Source: Tengunoibacter tsumagoiensis (GTDB lineage: Bacteria; Chloroflexota; Ktedonobacteria; Ktedonobacterales; Ktedonobacteraceae). Taken from it: a stretch of DNA of 64,000 nt. The notes under the pieces were generated by a model. That model made no database searches. It worked only from the letters and a program-made list of their open reading frames with translations, and was not told where the DNA came from. The DNA is taken from the NCBI RefSeq assembly GCF_003967535.1, contig NZ_BIFR01000002.1, positions 868,001 through 932,000 of the forward strand, written 5' to 3'. Positions 1 to 8,825 of this stretch are shown here, piece by piece; position 1 is the stretch's first letter, and every line of letters starts with the position of its first letter. The position numbers were made by a program, and so were the translations under genes.

Positions 1-588
1 TTCACCTTTATCAGCAGTGAAAACAGGCTTCCCATCAATTTCTATCACTTCTTTCTGATCGTTACATTTGAGCCCGACAAACTTTCTATATGGTCCCATT
101 TCCATTGCCATATCATCGTGATTACCGCGTAAACAGTGGAAATGTTGGGGATAACATATTTTGAGATACATGATCATCGCACCCATTCCCAGTGAGTACG
201 TCATCTCCCTCTCCAGCAGTTCAGGCGTCCACTCCCCATCCAGATTGACTACCCAATGATCGCGTTTTTCCGAGTGCACAATGTCACCAACGCAGACGAC
301 CTGCAAACGGCCCTGTTGGAGAAGCTCAAAGATTGAATAACCACTGAGGGGACCTTCGCTGAAGCGTGTCCCCAGAATGGTGACGAGCATCTCTCGGCGC
401 GCATGCAGATCAGGGATGATGATCGTTGGCAAATCTTGTAACTCGAGCAGACTACCCCGTTGAGGCAAAACATTGCTAACAGCGTCAAGTGCCGCCAGAT
501 AGGTTGTAGGGAGCTCAAGCTGATCGTGTTTTGCAAAGGCGCTGAGCGCGTCCAGGCTAACGGCAGGATTTACAAATGGATGGTGCAT
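1..588 (-). CDS. Metallophosphoesterase, cut by left window edge
   Basis: Reading the minus strand from the ATG at 588 gives an uninterrupted frame to base 1, so the C-terminus lies outside the window. The calcineurin-like metal-binding motifs occur in order: PDLHAR (D-x-H) near residue 62, GDIVH near residue 102, and LRGNHDD (GNH[D/E]) near residue 158. The family hydrolyses phosphoester bonds with two bound metal ions; the substrate here cannot be told. GGAGGA lies 9 nt upstream of the ATG. The order and spacing of the motifs make the family assignment firm. Confidence 0.88.
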   Translation of the reverse strand, partial: MHHPFVNPAVSLDALSAFAKHDQLELPTTYLAALDAVSNVLPQRGSLLELQDLPTIIIPDLHARREMLVTILGTRFSEGPLSGYSIFELLQQGRLQVVCVGDIVHSEKRDHWVVNLDGEWTPELLEREMTYSLGMGAMIMYLKICYPQHFHCLRGNHDDMAMEMGPYRKFVGLKCNDQKEVIEIDGKPVFTADKGE

Positions 589-775
589 AAATACGTTTCC
601 TCCACGATACATGACAATAATATAATTGTATATTTCTTTGCTTGTATTTTACTCTATTCCAATTTTGATTGCTATTGGTATTCCTGGATTGAACGGGGGT
701 ATAATCGCAGCTGACAAGAAATTACGGACGGTTCCGGACCGGTAGGATGGGAATTAAAGACGCATGAAAGCATCC

Positions 776-1216
776 TCATCGAATATTTGTCTGTTGAAGA
801 TATGCAACCCAGGAAGCAATTGACTTTTTATATCCTTCAGGCATATTGAGATGTGGGATCTCCTCAGGAGTAAATTGACCTACAGCTTTATGCTCTAGGC
901 TATGAGTGACTTGAGCAAAAGGAGTTGGATAACAACCATAGCTGAGAATGAGAACAGATACTCCCTCAAAAATATGATAAACCCAGGAATCGAGCAATGG
1001 GCCAGTTTGAGCCGTCAACCCGAGCTCTTCTTCAATTTCTCTGGTTACTGCGGATTCTGGAGATTCCCCAGGCTCTAATTTGCCGCCTGGAAGCTCCCAT
1101 TCGTCACGCTCATTTTTGAGCAACACAACTTTCCCATGATGATAAATAATCCCTTTTACCGAGACGGGAAAGCGATAGGATGTATTGTCTGGTGGTATTG
1201 GATGTAAAGAAGCCAT
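776..1216 (-). CDS. NUDIX hydrolase
   Basis: A protein of about 146 residues with a complete Nudix box: GGKLEPGESPESAVTREIEE then ELGL, matching GX5EX7REUXEEXGU, around residues 45-67. Nudix enzymes hydrolyse nucleoside diphosphates linked to another moiety using Mg2+ bound by the box glutamates. The N-terminal YRFPVSVKGIIYHHGKVVLL strand pattern is typical of small MutT-like enzymes. The ATG at 1216 was preferred over the TTG one codon earlier; GAGGAG lies upstream. Substrate is unknown. A GNAT gene lies about 100 bp downstream on the same strand. Confidence 0.9.
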   Translation of the reverse strand: MASLHPIPPDNTSYRFPVSVKGIIYHHGKVVLLKNERDEWELPGGKLEPGESPESAVTREIEEELGLTAQTGPLLDSWVYHIFEGVSVLILSYGCYPTPFAQVTHSLEHKAVGQFTPEEIPHLNMPEGYKKSIASWVAYLQQTNIR

Positions 1217-1323
1217 CAATAGGAAGCACTCCTCTCCGTATTTGCTTGCTGTTTGATGTATTCGATGCTACTGAAAGTATATCATCTGGAGGGAGGTATT
1301 CAGAAAAAGGCAGCAAAGAACTT

Positions 1324-1803
1324 TTACTGAAACATGCGGATAAACCACATCGTGAAGCCTAATCGTTCGTAAAACATTGCAATTTTCTTCCAATCTTTGC
1401 TTGAAGAATACAGAGAAAAATGCTCAATACCCTGGCTCCTTGCCGTTTGCATCACCGTGTTCATGAGTTGCGTCCCGACCTTTTTTTCTCGATAGGGCGC
1501 AAGAAGGTAGAGATCGTCAATCTCTAGATAGGAGCCACCTGTCGGGAAAAGAGCGATTTCCCCTGGACTTGCCTCATGAAGAGATGCTGTGAGAAATCCC
1601 ACAATTGTTTCGCCGTCAAGGGCAAGCAAGAAAAAAGGGCTGATTTTCCCTCGAAAATAATCTGCATCATCAGCACCATAGCCGGTCGTAATCTGTTCTT
1701 CTTCCCAGTGTGACGACAATGTTACGACATGCTGAAGGTCTTCCTCCCGGCAAGGGCGAATGGTCAATGAGACCATTTGATTAACAGATTCGTTCGAGAA
1801 CAT
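1324..1803 (-). CDS. GNAT family N-acetyltransferase
   Basis: About 159 residues from the chosen start. IRPCREEDLQHVV opens the GNAT fold; LEIDDLYLLAPYREKKVGTQ is the acetyl-CoA binding motif A region (a variant of R/Q-x-x-G-x-G/A, here REKKVG); SLYSSSKDWKKIAMFYERLG followed by F is the usual C-terminal motif. The frame is open upstream to 1959, but AGAGGA sits 5 nt before the ATG at 1803 and the extra N-terminal 52 residues have no GNAT character, so the shorter form is preferred. Substrate unknown. Confidence 0.85.
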   Translation of the reverse strand: MFSNESVNQMVSLTIRPCREEDLQHVVTLSSHWEEEQITTGYGADDADYFRGKISPFFLLALDGETIVGFLTASLHEASPGEIALFPTGGSYLEIDDLYLLAPYREKKVGTQLMNTVMQTARSQGIEHFSLYSSSKDWKKIAMFYERLGFTMWFIRMFQ

Positions 1804-1998
1804 GAAATTCCTCTGCTTTCTTTGTTGATCGTACCATTTGTCCGTCAACCATACTCCAATCGGTTTTTCCTGCTTAAACGTCATTTGATCTTTCATCCGG
1901 GAGAGCGGCAATGTCCAGATGCAGAAAGGAGATGTATCATCTTGATCTCCCCTTTTCATTGTAGATGAATGTCTCGTAAGGGAAACTGCCCCAGTCTC

Positions 1999-2979
1999 TT
2001 ATTGCGTTGGTCCGCTTGCGAGAACCGCATCCCAGGCCAACTCTGATGCCAGTATCCCCAGCATCGTTGGACTGATGAGAGAGTTCTCCACTTCGTTGGT
2101 GGTCGCTGTATAGAGTACATCGCCATCGTTGAGGGTCTGAAATGGCTGAATGGCGCGTGACATAGAACTATGGACGTGTCTTCCTACTTGCCTCAACTCT
2201 TCTGGACGCAACCTTTGATTCGTAACGACAAGTGTCAACGTGGTATTGCCAAAGGCTGTTTTCACTGCTTCACCACGAGCAAGACGCTGTTCCAACTCCT
2301 CGATTGGAGAGAGGCGTAGACCTGTTTTAGGATCGCGGTTGCCTCGCACAATCTGCCCTTGTCGATTAACAATGACGCCAACTGCGTTAACGACTGTAAA
2401 GACGCCGATCTTTGTTGGGCCAATCTGACGAAAGGCCCCACCTTGTCCAGAGGCTTCCTTGTGTGCGATATTCATGATATTGCCGCAGGTTACTGATCGG
2501 CCTGCTCCCCGTGCACCGAGAGGAAAGAGACCCGGACGCGCAGCAAGGAGGGCAGCCTTTCCCAGTTGATGATCGGGATAGATGATATTCTCACGGAAAA
2601 TGTAATCGTTGAGGATGGCCCCAGAAACCACTGCCACATGTTGACTCGAAATTGCGGCCTTCGTTTGCAGAGCCATGGCTCGCTGCTCAAAGAGTGCTGC
2701 TGTTACTCCACTTGCGGCCTCAAGCCCATATACAGAGCCCCCTGCGAAACAAAATGCATGCTTGAGGTGATCGCGTTCATAATCACCTGACGTAACAACA
2801 AGGCCTCCACGTGCATCCTTCGCTGTTGCTACTCCATCAGGGAAGTAGAAAATGGTACATCCTGTTGGTCCCTCAGCATATTCAGCGATGCCAATATGTA
2901 AAGCAGGAAAATTAAATTCTAAGGTTGGTCCTTCAAAGGAGGTCTGAGGAACAAGAGGAAAAGAGCTATTCATCAACAT
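1999..2979 (-). CDS. P1/DmpA family (S58) aminopeptidase
   Basis: 326 residues, a normal length for DmpA/L-aminopeptidase/NylC-type N-terminal-nucleophile hydrolases. The N-terminal part has GVATAKDARGGLVVTSGDYE and FCFAGGSVYGLEAASGV, typical of the family. Family members self-cleave before a Ser or Thr; GNTTLTLVVTN near residue 245 is the equivalent site, so the nucleophile should be Thr as in NylC. AAGGAG lies 8 nt before the ATG. Substrates in this family range from N-terminal D/L-amino acid amides to nylon oligomers, and the sequence does not say which. Confidence 0.88.
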   Translation of the reverse strand: MLMNSSFPLVPQTSFEGPTLEFNFPALHIGIAEYAEGPTGCTIFYFPDGVATAKDARGGLVVTSGDYERDHLKHAFCFAGGSVYGLEAASGVTAALFEQRAMALQTKAAISSQHVAVVSGAILNDYIFRENIIYPDHQLGKAALLAARPGLFPLGARGAGRSVTCGNIMNIAHKEASGQGGAFRQIGPTKIGVFTVVNAVGVIVNRQGQIVRGNRDPKTGLRLSPIEELEQRLARGEAVKTAFGNTTLTLVVTNQRLRPEELRQVGRHVHSSMSRAIQPFQTLNDGDVLYTATTNEVENSLISPTMLGILASELAWDAVLASGPTQ

Positions 2980-3100
2980 TTACTGTACTCCTTATCTACA
3001 TATAACGGCTACTTATGTAGGATGTGTGGATCTTGTTATTAGAGAAGAGAACTCATACTGGCAAGAAAAGCGATATGACGGAATATTTATAATGGCCTTT

Positions 3101-3495
3101 GGCGAGAAAACCACGAAGTCTTCAGCTTCGTGGATGAATCGCCGGATGTGCAGAACCCTTCAAAAGAAACCAGCACACCCATGGACTCAAAAAACTCCGG
3201 CAGAGCCGGGTGATGCGTATCTACTGGCTGTGACCACCAGGAGAATCCGACCTCATCTCGACAAGGTTCAAAAGGCTTGTTGTGCTTGGAGCACCGATCC
3301 TTTCCTCAAATCTTCTTAACTCCAAACGACAGAGCAGCGGTCTGATGCGTCAACCGCAGGTGTCATGACCAATTGAACGGAGCTCCCATTTCTGGGGCTG
3401 AGTCTGGTGAACTTGAGCTTCCGAAGAAGCGACCAAACCGTCGATCCAACGGCTTCCGAAGAAGCCGCTGAGTCTTCAGCTCAGCGGTAGTTCAC
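3101..3495. mobile_element. Short IS200/IS605-type remnant with two subterminal hairpins
   Basis: Two perfect 8-bp hairpins with the same 7-nt loop TCTTCAG bracket the segment: CCACGAAG/CTTCGTGG at 3111-3133 and CCGCTGAG/CTCAGCGG at 3465-3487. The second is followed by TAGTTCAC, a common right end of IS605-group elements. Between them lies GGTGAACTTGAGCTTCCGAA at 3408 and nearby sequence that resembles the 3' part of tnpB elements, where the omega (guide) RNA is encoded. No tnpA or tnpB frame survives. This looks like a non-autonomous, palindrome-bounded derivative. The exact left end is not fixed. Confidence 0.6.
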
Positions 3496-3701
3496 GCTAC
3501 TCACTCCTCTGTGTAAACGCGATCACTCATCAAGTATACCATGTATAGAGAGTTCAAAGAATATGAGACGCATGGAACCCAGGGCTTTCCAATTTTCACA
3601 GGGTTTTCCATTTCTGGGTGAGTCCTCTGACAGCCAACACGATTCTCGCATCGGGAAGAGCACAAAGAAGAGGAAGATATTGCATCAGGTTATTTATCGG
3701 G

Positions 3702-3793
3702 CGCGACTGCGGTCTGGCCCGTGTCATCAGCCACAATGAATTGATCCCTGACACCTTCTCAATTCATTGTCCCCCAGATAGACCGCAGTCGCG
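3702..3793. repeat. Long two-tier inverted repeat (hairpin)
   Basis: The outer arms CGCGACTGCGGTCT (3702-3715) and AGACCGCAGTCGCG (3780-3793) are perfectly complementary over 14 bp. Inside, CAATGAATTGA (3734-3744) and TCAATTCATTG (3759-3769) form a second perfect 11-bp arm with a 14-nt loop. The rest of 3496-3870 carries no supportable gene. The structure could be a small mobile-element end pair or a structured RNA; it has no T-tract of a terminator. Confidence 0.6.
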
Positions 3794-3870
3794 TCCGCTG
3801 AGCTTGCCCACCCACCTCGCTTCCTCTTCCTGGCTCATGGCCTCTTCTGTGAGAATCAGACCAGTAGTTG

Positions 3871-4608
3871 TTAGATGCGACCGAAGATTGCCAGTCCGGC
3901 GACAAAGATCAGGGCGCTAATGATGAAGAGGATGATTTCACCCAGCACAACGTTTTTGCGTGTGAGAGCGACGATCATGGCATTGATACCACTGTGTGTT
4001 GGTATCGTGAGCAATACCAACCAGGGGAGCCAGGCGAGCATAAGGGTAAAGCTAATGTGCAAAAAGCTGGCTGAGAGCCGCTCTAGCATTCCTAGAGGAG
4101 CATTTGGCTGGATGTTGCCCTGCCCCGTTTCTGCCAGCGCCGTTTTTGCTTGCCGTGCTTTCTCATCATCGCGCGACAGGAGGGCCACCGTCAAAATACT
4201 CTGCACGATGGCACACCATGCCTCAATGGCTGCCCAGCCCAGGCCGATAGAGAGCGCAATTGGAAACATCCGACCAAGTAGCAGCAGAGCAAGCAGACGC
4301 ACAACCTCTTCGCATGGCCCTGAAGCAAGCAGGATGACTCGTGGTATAGTTGTGTTCTTGTGAGCAAGCTGTTTTGTCAGCAGTACTATAGGTAGGCGTA
4401 GTGATAACGCAATGATCCAACCCAATGCGCCAGCCCCTACAGCCAGCCAGTTGAGTGCTGTGCCCGTCAAAATGAATGCCAGAAACAAGGCGACTATCAC
4501 AACGACAATCCCGACACACGTCAGAAAGACGTTGCGCTTATATGTAGGGGTAATGGTGAAACCACTGGTATCTACGTTGTTATTGCTGTATGAAGGTGAA
4601 ACTTCCAT
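3871..4608 (-). CDS. Multi-pass membrane protein of unknown function
   Basis: 245 residues with about six hydrophobic segments, including VFLTCVGIVVVIVALFLAF, ALNWLAVGAGALGWIIALSL, a stretch around LIALLLLGRMFPIALSIGLG, and FTLMLAWLPWLVLLTIPT. No family recognised. The ATG at 4608 is preferred because GGAGGA, inside the last codons of the upstream regulator gene, lies 9 nt before it; an earlier ATG at 4617 sits too close to that site. The gene is therefore translationally coupled to the winged-helix regulator and is its probable partner or target. Confidence 0.75.
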   Translation of the reverse strand: MEVSPSYSNNNVDTSGFTITPTYKRNVFLTCVGIVVVIVALFLAFILTGTALNWLAVGAGALGWIIALSLRLPIVLLTKQLAHKNTTIPRVILLASGPCEEVVRLLALLLLGRMFPIALSIGLGWAAIEAWCAIVQSILTVALLSRDDEKARQAKTALAETGQGNIQPNAPLGMLERLSASFLHISFTLMLAWLPWLVLLTIPTHSGINAMIVALTRKNVVLGEIILFIISALIFVAGLAIFGRI

Positions 4609-4613
4609 GTTTA

Positions 4614-5195
4614 TCATTCCTCCGGTGTTACATGTTGACCTGATTCTTCTTTATCTTGGAGAAGAGACGTATCTGTTTGATGATCAGTAATAATGACTCT
4701 GCTAAAGAGACGTCGTTTGTGTTCTTCGTCTGGCTGTTTTGTCAGCCAGGGCAGTAGAAAATTGTGTAGCTGTTGTATGAAAAGAGGCATTTCTTCATCG
4801 CTGATATAGAGCGGCGTCTGGCGATAGCCTACATCTTGATAATTCGGGTCATGTGGCCCTTCAAGGTAACGTGCCATATCGCCGAGCATGTTTATGGCGA
4901 ATATCTGAAAATACTTCATCATCTGTTCAGGTGCGATCTGTGAGAGATCTTCTGGCCTCAACACAGCTCCCTCTGCTGGCAAGGTGTATGTTCTTTCATA
5001 TGTCCCGCGCTTCTTCTGCTCTTTGACAATCTCGATCAATCCTGCTTTCAGAAGAAGGTTTAGATGATTGTAGAGCGTTGGAGTGGCAACCTCTGGTAAC
5101 TCCTGACCAAGCTGTTGCGCTGTTTGTACTCCACGACTGATTGCCGCCACAATTTTTATTCTTACAGGGTGCATCAGCACTTCAGCTTTATCCAT
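4614..5195 (-). CDS. ArsR-like winged-helix transcriptional regulator
   Basis: 193 residues. EVLMHPVRIKIVAAI, TAQQLGQELPEVATPTLYNH and LNLLLKAGLIEIVKEQKKRG (residues 5-65) form a winged-helix DNA-binding domain of the ArsR/PadR-like type. The C-terminal half is not assignable; it may bind a ligand or mediate dimerisation. AAGGAGG precedes the ATG at 5195, so this start is chosen over the in-frame codon five residues earlier. Regulator and membrane protein form a two-gene unit, a frequent arrangement for a repressor controlling its neighbour. Confidence 0.85.
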   Translation of the reverse strand: MDKAEVLMHPVRIKIVAAISRGVQTAQQLGQELPEVATPTLYNHLNLLLKAGLIEIVKEQKKRGTYERTYTLPAEGAVLRPEDLSQIAPEQMMKYFQIFAINMLGDMARYLEGPHDPNYQDVGYRQTPLYISDEEMPLFIQQLHNFLLPWLTKQPDEEHKRRLFSRVIITDHQTDTSLLQDKEESGQHVTPEE

Positions 5196-5232
5196 CGCCC
5201 CTCCTTTCATTATTATAAAAAAATAGAATAAT

Positions 5233-5556
5233 CTATAAATTAATAATAATCTCTAAACTAGAAAAAGTCAACGGTTGATGGCACGTAAATGGGGCTATTG
5301 TAAAAGTTTGCTGAGGCAGGTAGCTATCTTCTCCCTGCCGATACCAGGGCACTTCGCGAATATCCCCATAGACGAGATTGAACTGCTCTCCCTCTCGGCT
5401 CGCGGCCAACAAGAGGCCATGGATCACCTGTTGCTTGACGAGACGCCCTGCCTGCCCGATGTCGCTGGGGAGATCGCGCCGCAATCTCTCCTCGTAGAGA
5501 CCAGGATAGGTAAACTGACTGAACCCGCGATACTGTTGAAGAAACAATTTTTGCAT
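5233..5556 (-). CDS. Small protein of unknown function
   Basis: A 107-residue frame starting MQKLFLQQYRGFSQFTYPGL, with AAGGA 8 nt before the ATG at 5556. The frame is open further upstream to 5784, but that extension crosses a perfect 14-bp inverted repeat (5704-5741) and has no recognisable character, so it is either untranslated or the trace of an older, longer gene. Features seen: GYPMQKLFLQQYRG, RLVKQQVIHGLLLAASREGE, and an aromatic DIREVPWYRQGEDSYLP stretch. No family recognised. The gene ends 38 bp before the ArsR-like regulator start. Confidence 0.5.
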   Translation of the reverse strand: MQKLFLQQYRGFSQFTYPGLYEERLRRDLPSDIGQAGRLVKQQVIHGLLLAASREGEQFNLVYGDIREVPWYRQGEDSYLPQQTFTIAPFTCHQPLTFSSLEIIINL

Positions 5557-5703
5557 GGGATATCCTTTCTGTGTGTTCGCCAACAGAGCGAACAGATCGT
5601 CTGTCAACGTTTCAGCGCGGATGCTAGAAACCAGTGGCTGCTCTTTTCTCAGGTCGATGATATGTTCAGGCTTCCTGCTCCTTTCAATGACCAAAAATAA
5701 AAA

Positions 5704-5741
5704 GCGCGGGAACCGAATTTTCGTTTTTTCGGTTCCCGCGC
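5704..5741. terminator. Perfect 14-bp inverted repeat, terminator-like
   Basis: GCGCGGGAACCGAA (5704-5717) pairs perfectly with TTCGGTTCCCGCGC (5728-5741) around a T-rich loop. The GC-rich stem is strong, but there is no T-tract directly after either arm, so Rho-independent termination is possible rather than certain. It lies inside the upstream extension of the 5233-5556 frame. Confidence 0.5.
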
Positions 5742-5891
5742 CTGGGATACTGTGCTTTTTTTGTTGTTGGTCAGCCCTGTTCATGAGGAACCCATCCTCC
5801 TGCGAACATAGGCAAACGCTGTTGTTGTTTTTCTGGTTTCATATCAACCTCGCTCTCGTGAAAGCATACGATTTACCCGTCGTATTGTCAA

Positions 5892-6305
5892 GAGAATTGG
5901 AGTGAGCCCTCAGGACAATCACTTTTAAGCTCAATCAAGAGTGTCTGGAAGATTGGCCCACGTGGTGTCAAGCTCTCCGGGGGACAGATACAGCGTGCTG
6001 CGGCAGCGCGGATGTTTGCGTGGAATACAGACCTGATCGTCGTTGATGATCTCTCCAGTGCCCTCGACGTTGAGATAGAACAAACGTTGTGGGAGGAGGA
6101 GCGCATTGCGCAATTGCGCCACGTCTCCTGCTTGGCCGTCTCGCACCGTCGCGCCGCCTTGCAGCGGGCGGATCATATTATCGTCTTGCAGGATGGCCGG
6201 GTTGAGGCCCAGGGAACGTTGGCCGAACTGCTCTCCACGTCGCCGGAGATATGCGCCGTCTTTGGGTGTACAGCCAGCAAGAGGAGCAAAAGTGGACACC
6301 GATGA
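5892..6305 (+). pseudogene. ABC transporter ATP-binding protein, C-terminal remnant
   Basis: The frame reads GPRGVKLSGGQIQRAAAARM (ABC signature) at 5955-6014, then LIVVDDLSSALDVE (Walker B and D-loop) and LAVSHRRAALQRADHIIVLQ (H-loop) before a stop at 6305. Walker A and the whole N-terminal half are missing, and no start or ribosome site precedes the fragment, so it cannot be a working ATPase. The start given is only where recognisable similarity fades. The family powers transport by hydrolysing ATP across a dimer of such domains. Confidence 0.75.
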
Positions 6306-6541
6306 TGATGCAAGCTTTCAGTTTAAGTTTGATCTTTCCCATCATAGCCCAAAGACAGCGTGTGTCTAGCAAACTGCCGTTGGGTGACATAACTGCTTCG
6401 CTATAAGGAGGATTTGTTTCTTTACCTGGAATAAGAGTACTATGGTAAAATAGTATCTGAACAAGTGAACGTATGTCAAGGCTTCCGCAGAGGACAGGGG
6501 CGATGCATTTTTTTGCGAACCCCTGGCAGAGATGAAAAAAC

Positions 6542-6769
6542 ATGGTACCAGAGAAGAAAGGCTTCAATCTAATGACGCTGCCCAATTGGGTCTCCCCTTC
6601 AGTTCGCATGCACATTCAGATGCTCAGTGAGCACCTCCAAACGCTTCTCAATGACAATTTAATTGGAGTCTATCTTCATGGCTCATTAGCAATGAATTGC
6701 TTCAACCCTCAACACAATGACCTCGATCTCCTGGTGCTTAATCAGCATCAGATATTTTTTTATTTTTAA
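6542..6769 (+). pseudogene. Nucleotidyltransferase (AadA-like) N-terminal fragment
   Basis: The 75-residue frame contains LIGVYLHGSLAMNCFNPQHN then DLDLLVL, the GS...DxD active-site motif of the aminoglycoside adenylyltransferase/nucleotidyltransferase fold. It then runs into unrelated residues and stops; full-length enzymes are about 260 residues. It is read as a truncated gene that cannot complete the fold. Confidence 0.65.
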
Positions 6770-6855
6770 TGGGTGTAGGCGTTCTTCATATTGTAATGAT
6801 ATTTTCCGATGATGGTGGTACCGCCGCTTTTTTTTCAGTATAAGGAGCGACATAG

Positions 6856-7428
6856 GTGCAAAAACAGCAAAAAACACAAAAATTCGTGCTTCAACAGACT
6901 GAAGAAGGATGGACAATCACCAAACGGCCCTTTGATGAGCACGTTGAATGGCCACTCCGTATCATCCGTGTCAGTGGCGGGTATATAACGGTTCCGCAGG
7001 GCAAACGCTTGAATGACCTTGCATCGATATCCACTCTTCTTTTGCGAATAAAATTGGCCGGATTGATATGCGGGTTATTAACTGGTATAGCCACTATCAT
7101 AGCCGCACTTAGCGGCTATGAGTTTTGGGCATTGCTGGGATCGTGTTTTACTGCCGCCTCTGCTGTCTACGTGGGTTTCATGGGCCCCTGGAGTGTTCGA
7201 AGGCAGCTACGCGCATCAAGGGTTCTGGTCGTTCCAAAAAATCTCATGGCAAGGCATGTTTATAGAACGTGCAAAGATTTAGATATAGAGCTGCCTATTG
7301 CCCTATTCCTCTACAATCCTGCGGCTAGTCGGCGCTTAGTTGAGCTGTATAAAAGAGAAGGGTTCACCGCAGCGGTCAAAAATTTGCTTGAGGACCTGAT
7401 TCGCAGCGCTCCTGCTAATGGGCAGTAG
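6856..7428 (+). CDS. Membrane protein with two TM segments, unknown function
   Basis: 190 residues starting at GTG 6856 with AAGGAG 8-14 nt upstream. A hydrophilic N-terminus (WTITKRPFDEHVEWPLRIIR) is followed by two adjacent hydrophobic segments, LAGLICGLLTGIATIIAALS and FWALLGSCFTAASAVYVGFM, near residues 66-110, then a soluble C-terminus ending in FTAAVKNLLEDLIRSAPANG. Both termini would lie on the same side of the membrane. No family recognised. The following 7429-7655 holds no supportable gene. Confidence 0.65.
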   Translation: MQKQQKTQKFVLQQTEEGWTITKRPFDEHVEWPLRIIRVSGGYITVPQGKRLNDLASISTLLLRIKLAGLICGLLTGIATIIAALSGYEFWALLGSCFTAASAVYVGFMGPWSVRRQLRASRVLVVPKNLMARHVYRTCKDLDIELPIALFLYNPAASRRLVELYKREGFTAAVKNLLEDLIRSAPANGQ

Positions 7429-7655
7429 TTTCAGTATATCAAAATCTGAGATGGTACGAAGCCTTCGCCAGCCTAGTGTAAAAAGACGCTTTTCTGTGCC
7501 GGATCTTTCTGTTTCAGGGTAACCCTATGTATATAGTGGTGAGGGGGTGAACCGACCAGAAAGAAGCGTCGCTCAACTGGTTGATCGTTGGGTGTCGCAG
7601 CTGGTGCTTCAAGACCCGTTAATGATGGTGAATAAATGCCATGATCCTTAGTTGA

Positions 7656-8486
7656 TCAAGAAATGTCAAAATACGATGGCAACATCTGTGTGATGCGTTC
7701 AATATCCGAATGGAGGGAAGGTTCTTTATGGAGGATGTCTTGTAGCGTAGAATGAATCCCTTCTTGATCTGTTGTGAGATCAAATAGTGAGCTCTTTTCT
7801 ACCAGATCAGAAAGGATCATAAGCACATTGCTCATGAACTCATAATCATTTGTTTCTGAAAGTAATGCGAGTAGAGCATAGAGATGAGATTGGTGCCCCA
7901 ATCGATAGCTAAGAGAGGATAGCTCGGCTTTGATCAGCGGATCTTTCTTCTCATCAAGCAGGGCACTGGTCACAAATGGTGCAATTTTGGGATCGTGTAA
8001 AAATTGACCAAGGGCTTGTATAGCAGAGCGCTGAACCTCTAATTCAGAATCGGAGGAGGCATGCAGAAGCGCTGGAATACTACCAGGATCTCCCAGACGT
8101 CCAAGTGCTTCAGCTGCGGAAGAACGTACGAACCAGAATGGATCTGCCTTAAGGAGGTTTTGTAATGGTCCAGTAGCAACTTCATACTGTAGAAAACCAA
8201 GCGTCTCGGCAGCGTTATTTCGCACCTTCTCGTCTCCATCAGTGAGAGCAGCAAGGAGTGGAGGCCCAACAGTCGGCAGTAGAGATGATTGATGCCCGAG
8301 AGATCTGAGTAAGAAGGCAGCTTCGGCACGCACATCTTTGTCTGGATCTGTGGAGAGGAGATGTAACAAAAGAGGAGCGATCTCAGAATATTCAAGCTCG
8401 TTTAATGTATACAGTGCTTCGATGCGAGTAGATGAATCTTCTGACTTTGTCGCTTGAATATACTTTTTTTCCTCTGGATTATTCAC
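7656..8486 (-). CDS. HEAT-repeat protein
   Basis: About 276 residues of tandem ~31-residue helical repeats, e.g. DKDVRAEAAFLLRSLG, DEKVRNNAAETLGFLQ, FWFVRSSAAEALGRLG and ELEVQRSAIQALGQF, the phycocyanobilin-lyase-like HEAT pattern. Such proteins are protein-binding scaffolds; a few act on bilins but nothing here supports that. GTG at 8486 is preferred: AAAGGA lies 10 nt upstream, whereas the longer frame begins with TTG at 8528. The last ~60 residues lose the repeat pattern. Confidence 0.8.
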   Translation of the reverse strand: MNNPEEKKYIQATKSEDSSTRIEALYTLNELEYSEIAPLLLHLLSTDPDKDVRAEAAFLLRSLGHQSSLLPTVGPPLLAALTDGDEKVRNNAAETLGFLQYEVATGPLQNLLKADPFWFVRSSAAEALGRLGDPGSIPALLHASSDSELEVQRSAIQALGQFLHDPKIAPFVTSALLDEKKDPLIKAELSSLSYRLGHQSHLYALLALLSETNDYEFMSNVLMILSDLVEKSSLFDLTTDQEGIHSTLQDILHKEPSLHSDIERITQMLPSYFDIS

Positions 8487-8825
8487 GGGTAGACAGTCCT
8501 TTACTCCTGGCAGAACGAGATAATACAAACTGCTGACTTTTATTATTTCCCTTTTTTACTACTGTTTTTCCCTGTATTATCTTTACCATTGTTATTCTTT
8601 TCCCGTTGTCCACGTTCTAATTTCTTCAACCCTTGCGAGCAACTCTCCTTAGCTCGTGTCTTAATAATTCTGCCATGCCTGCTCGTCCTTGTTTGAGATG
8701 TGCGCCGTAGTGAGCCGCTCGATGGCGCACATCTGGACTCGCCAGCCTTCCTTCTCCACACGCATCCCAGTTTCGTCTTAATGCAAGACCTGTGCCTTGC
8801 GGATCGTTGCCTGATCCTCCCTCAA
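8487..8825. other. Region without a supportable gene; contains an 11-bp inverted repeat
   Basis: Several short frames overlap here and none shows a recognisable domain or ribosome site. AGATGTGCGCC (8696-8706) and GGCGCACATCT (8724-8734) are perfect inverted arms around a 17-nt loop. The minus frame around 8626-8847 reads like eroded coding sequence but is not assignable. Confidence 0.4.

Noticed and set aside
3026..3319. 97-codon plus-strand frame
   Set aside because: It runs through the left hairpin of the IS605-like remnant, has no ribosome site and no domain.
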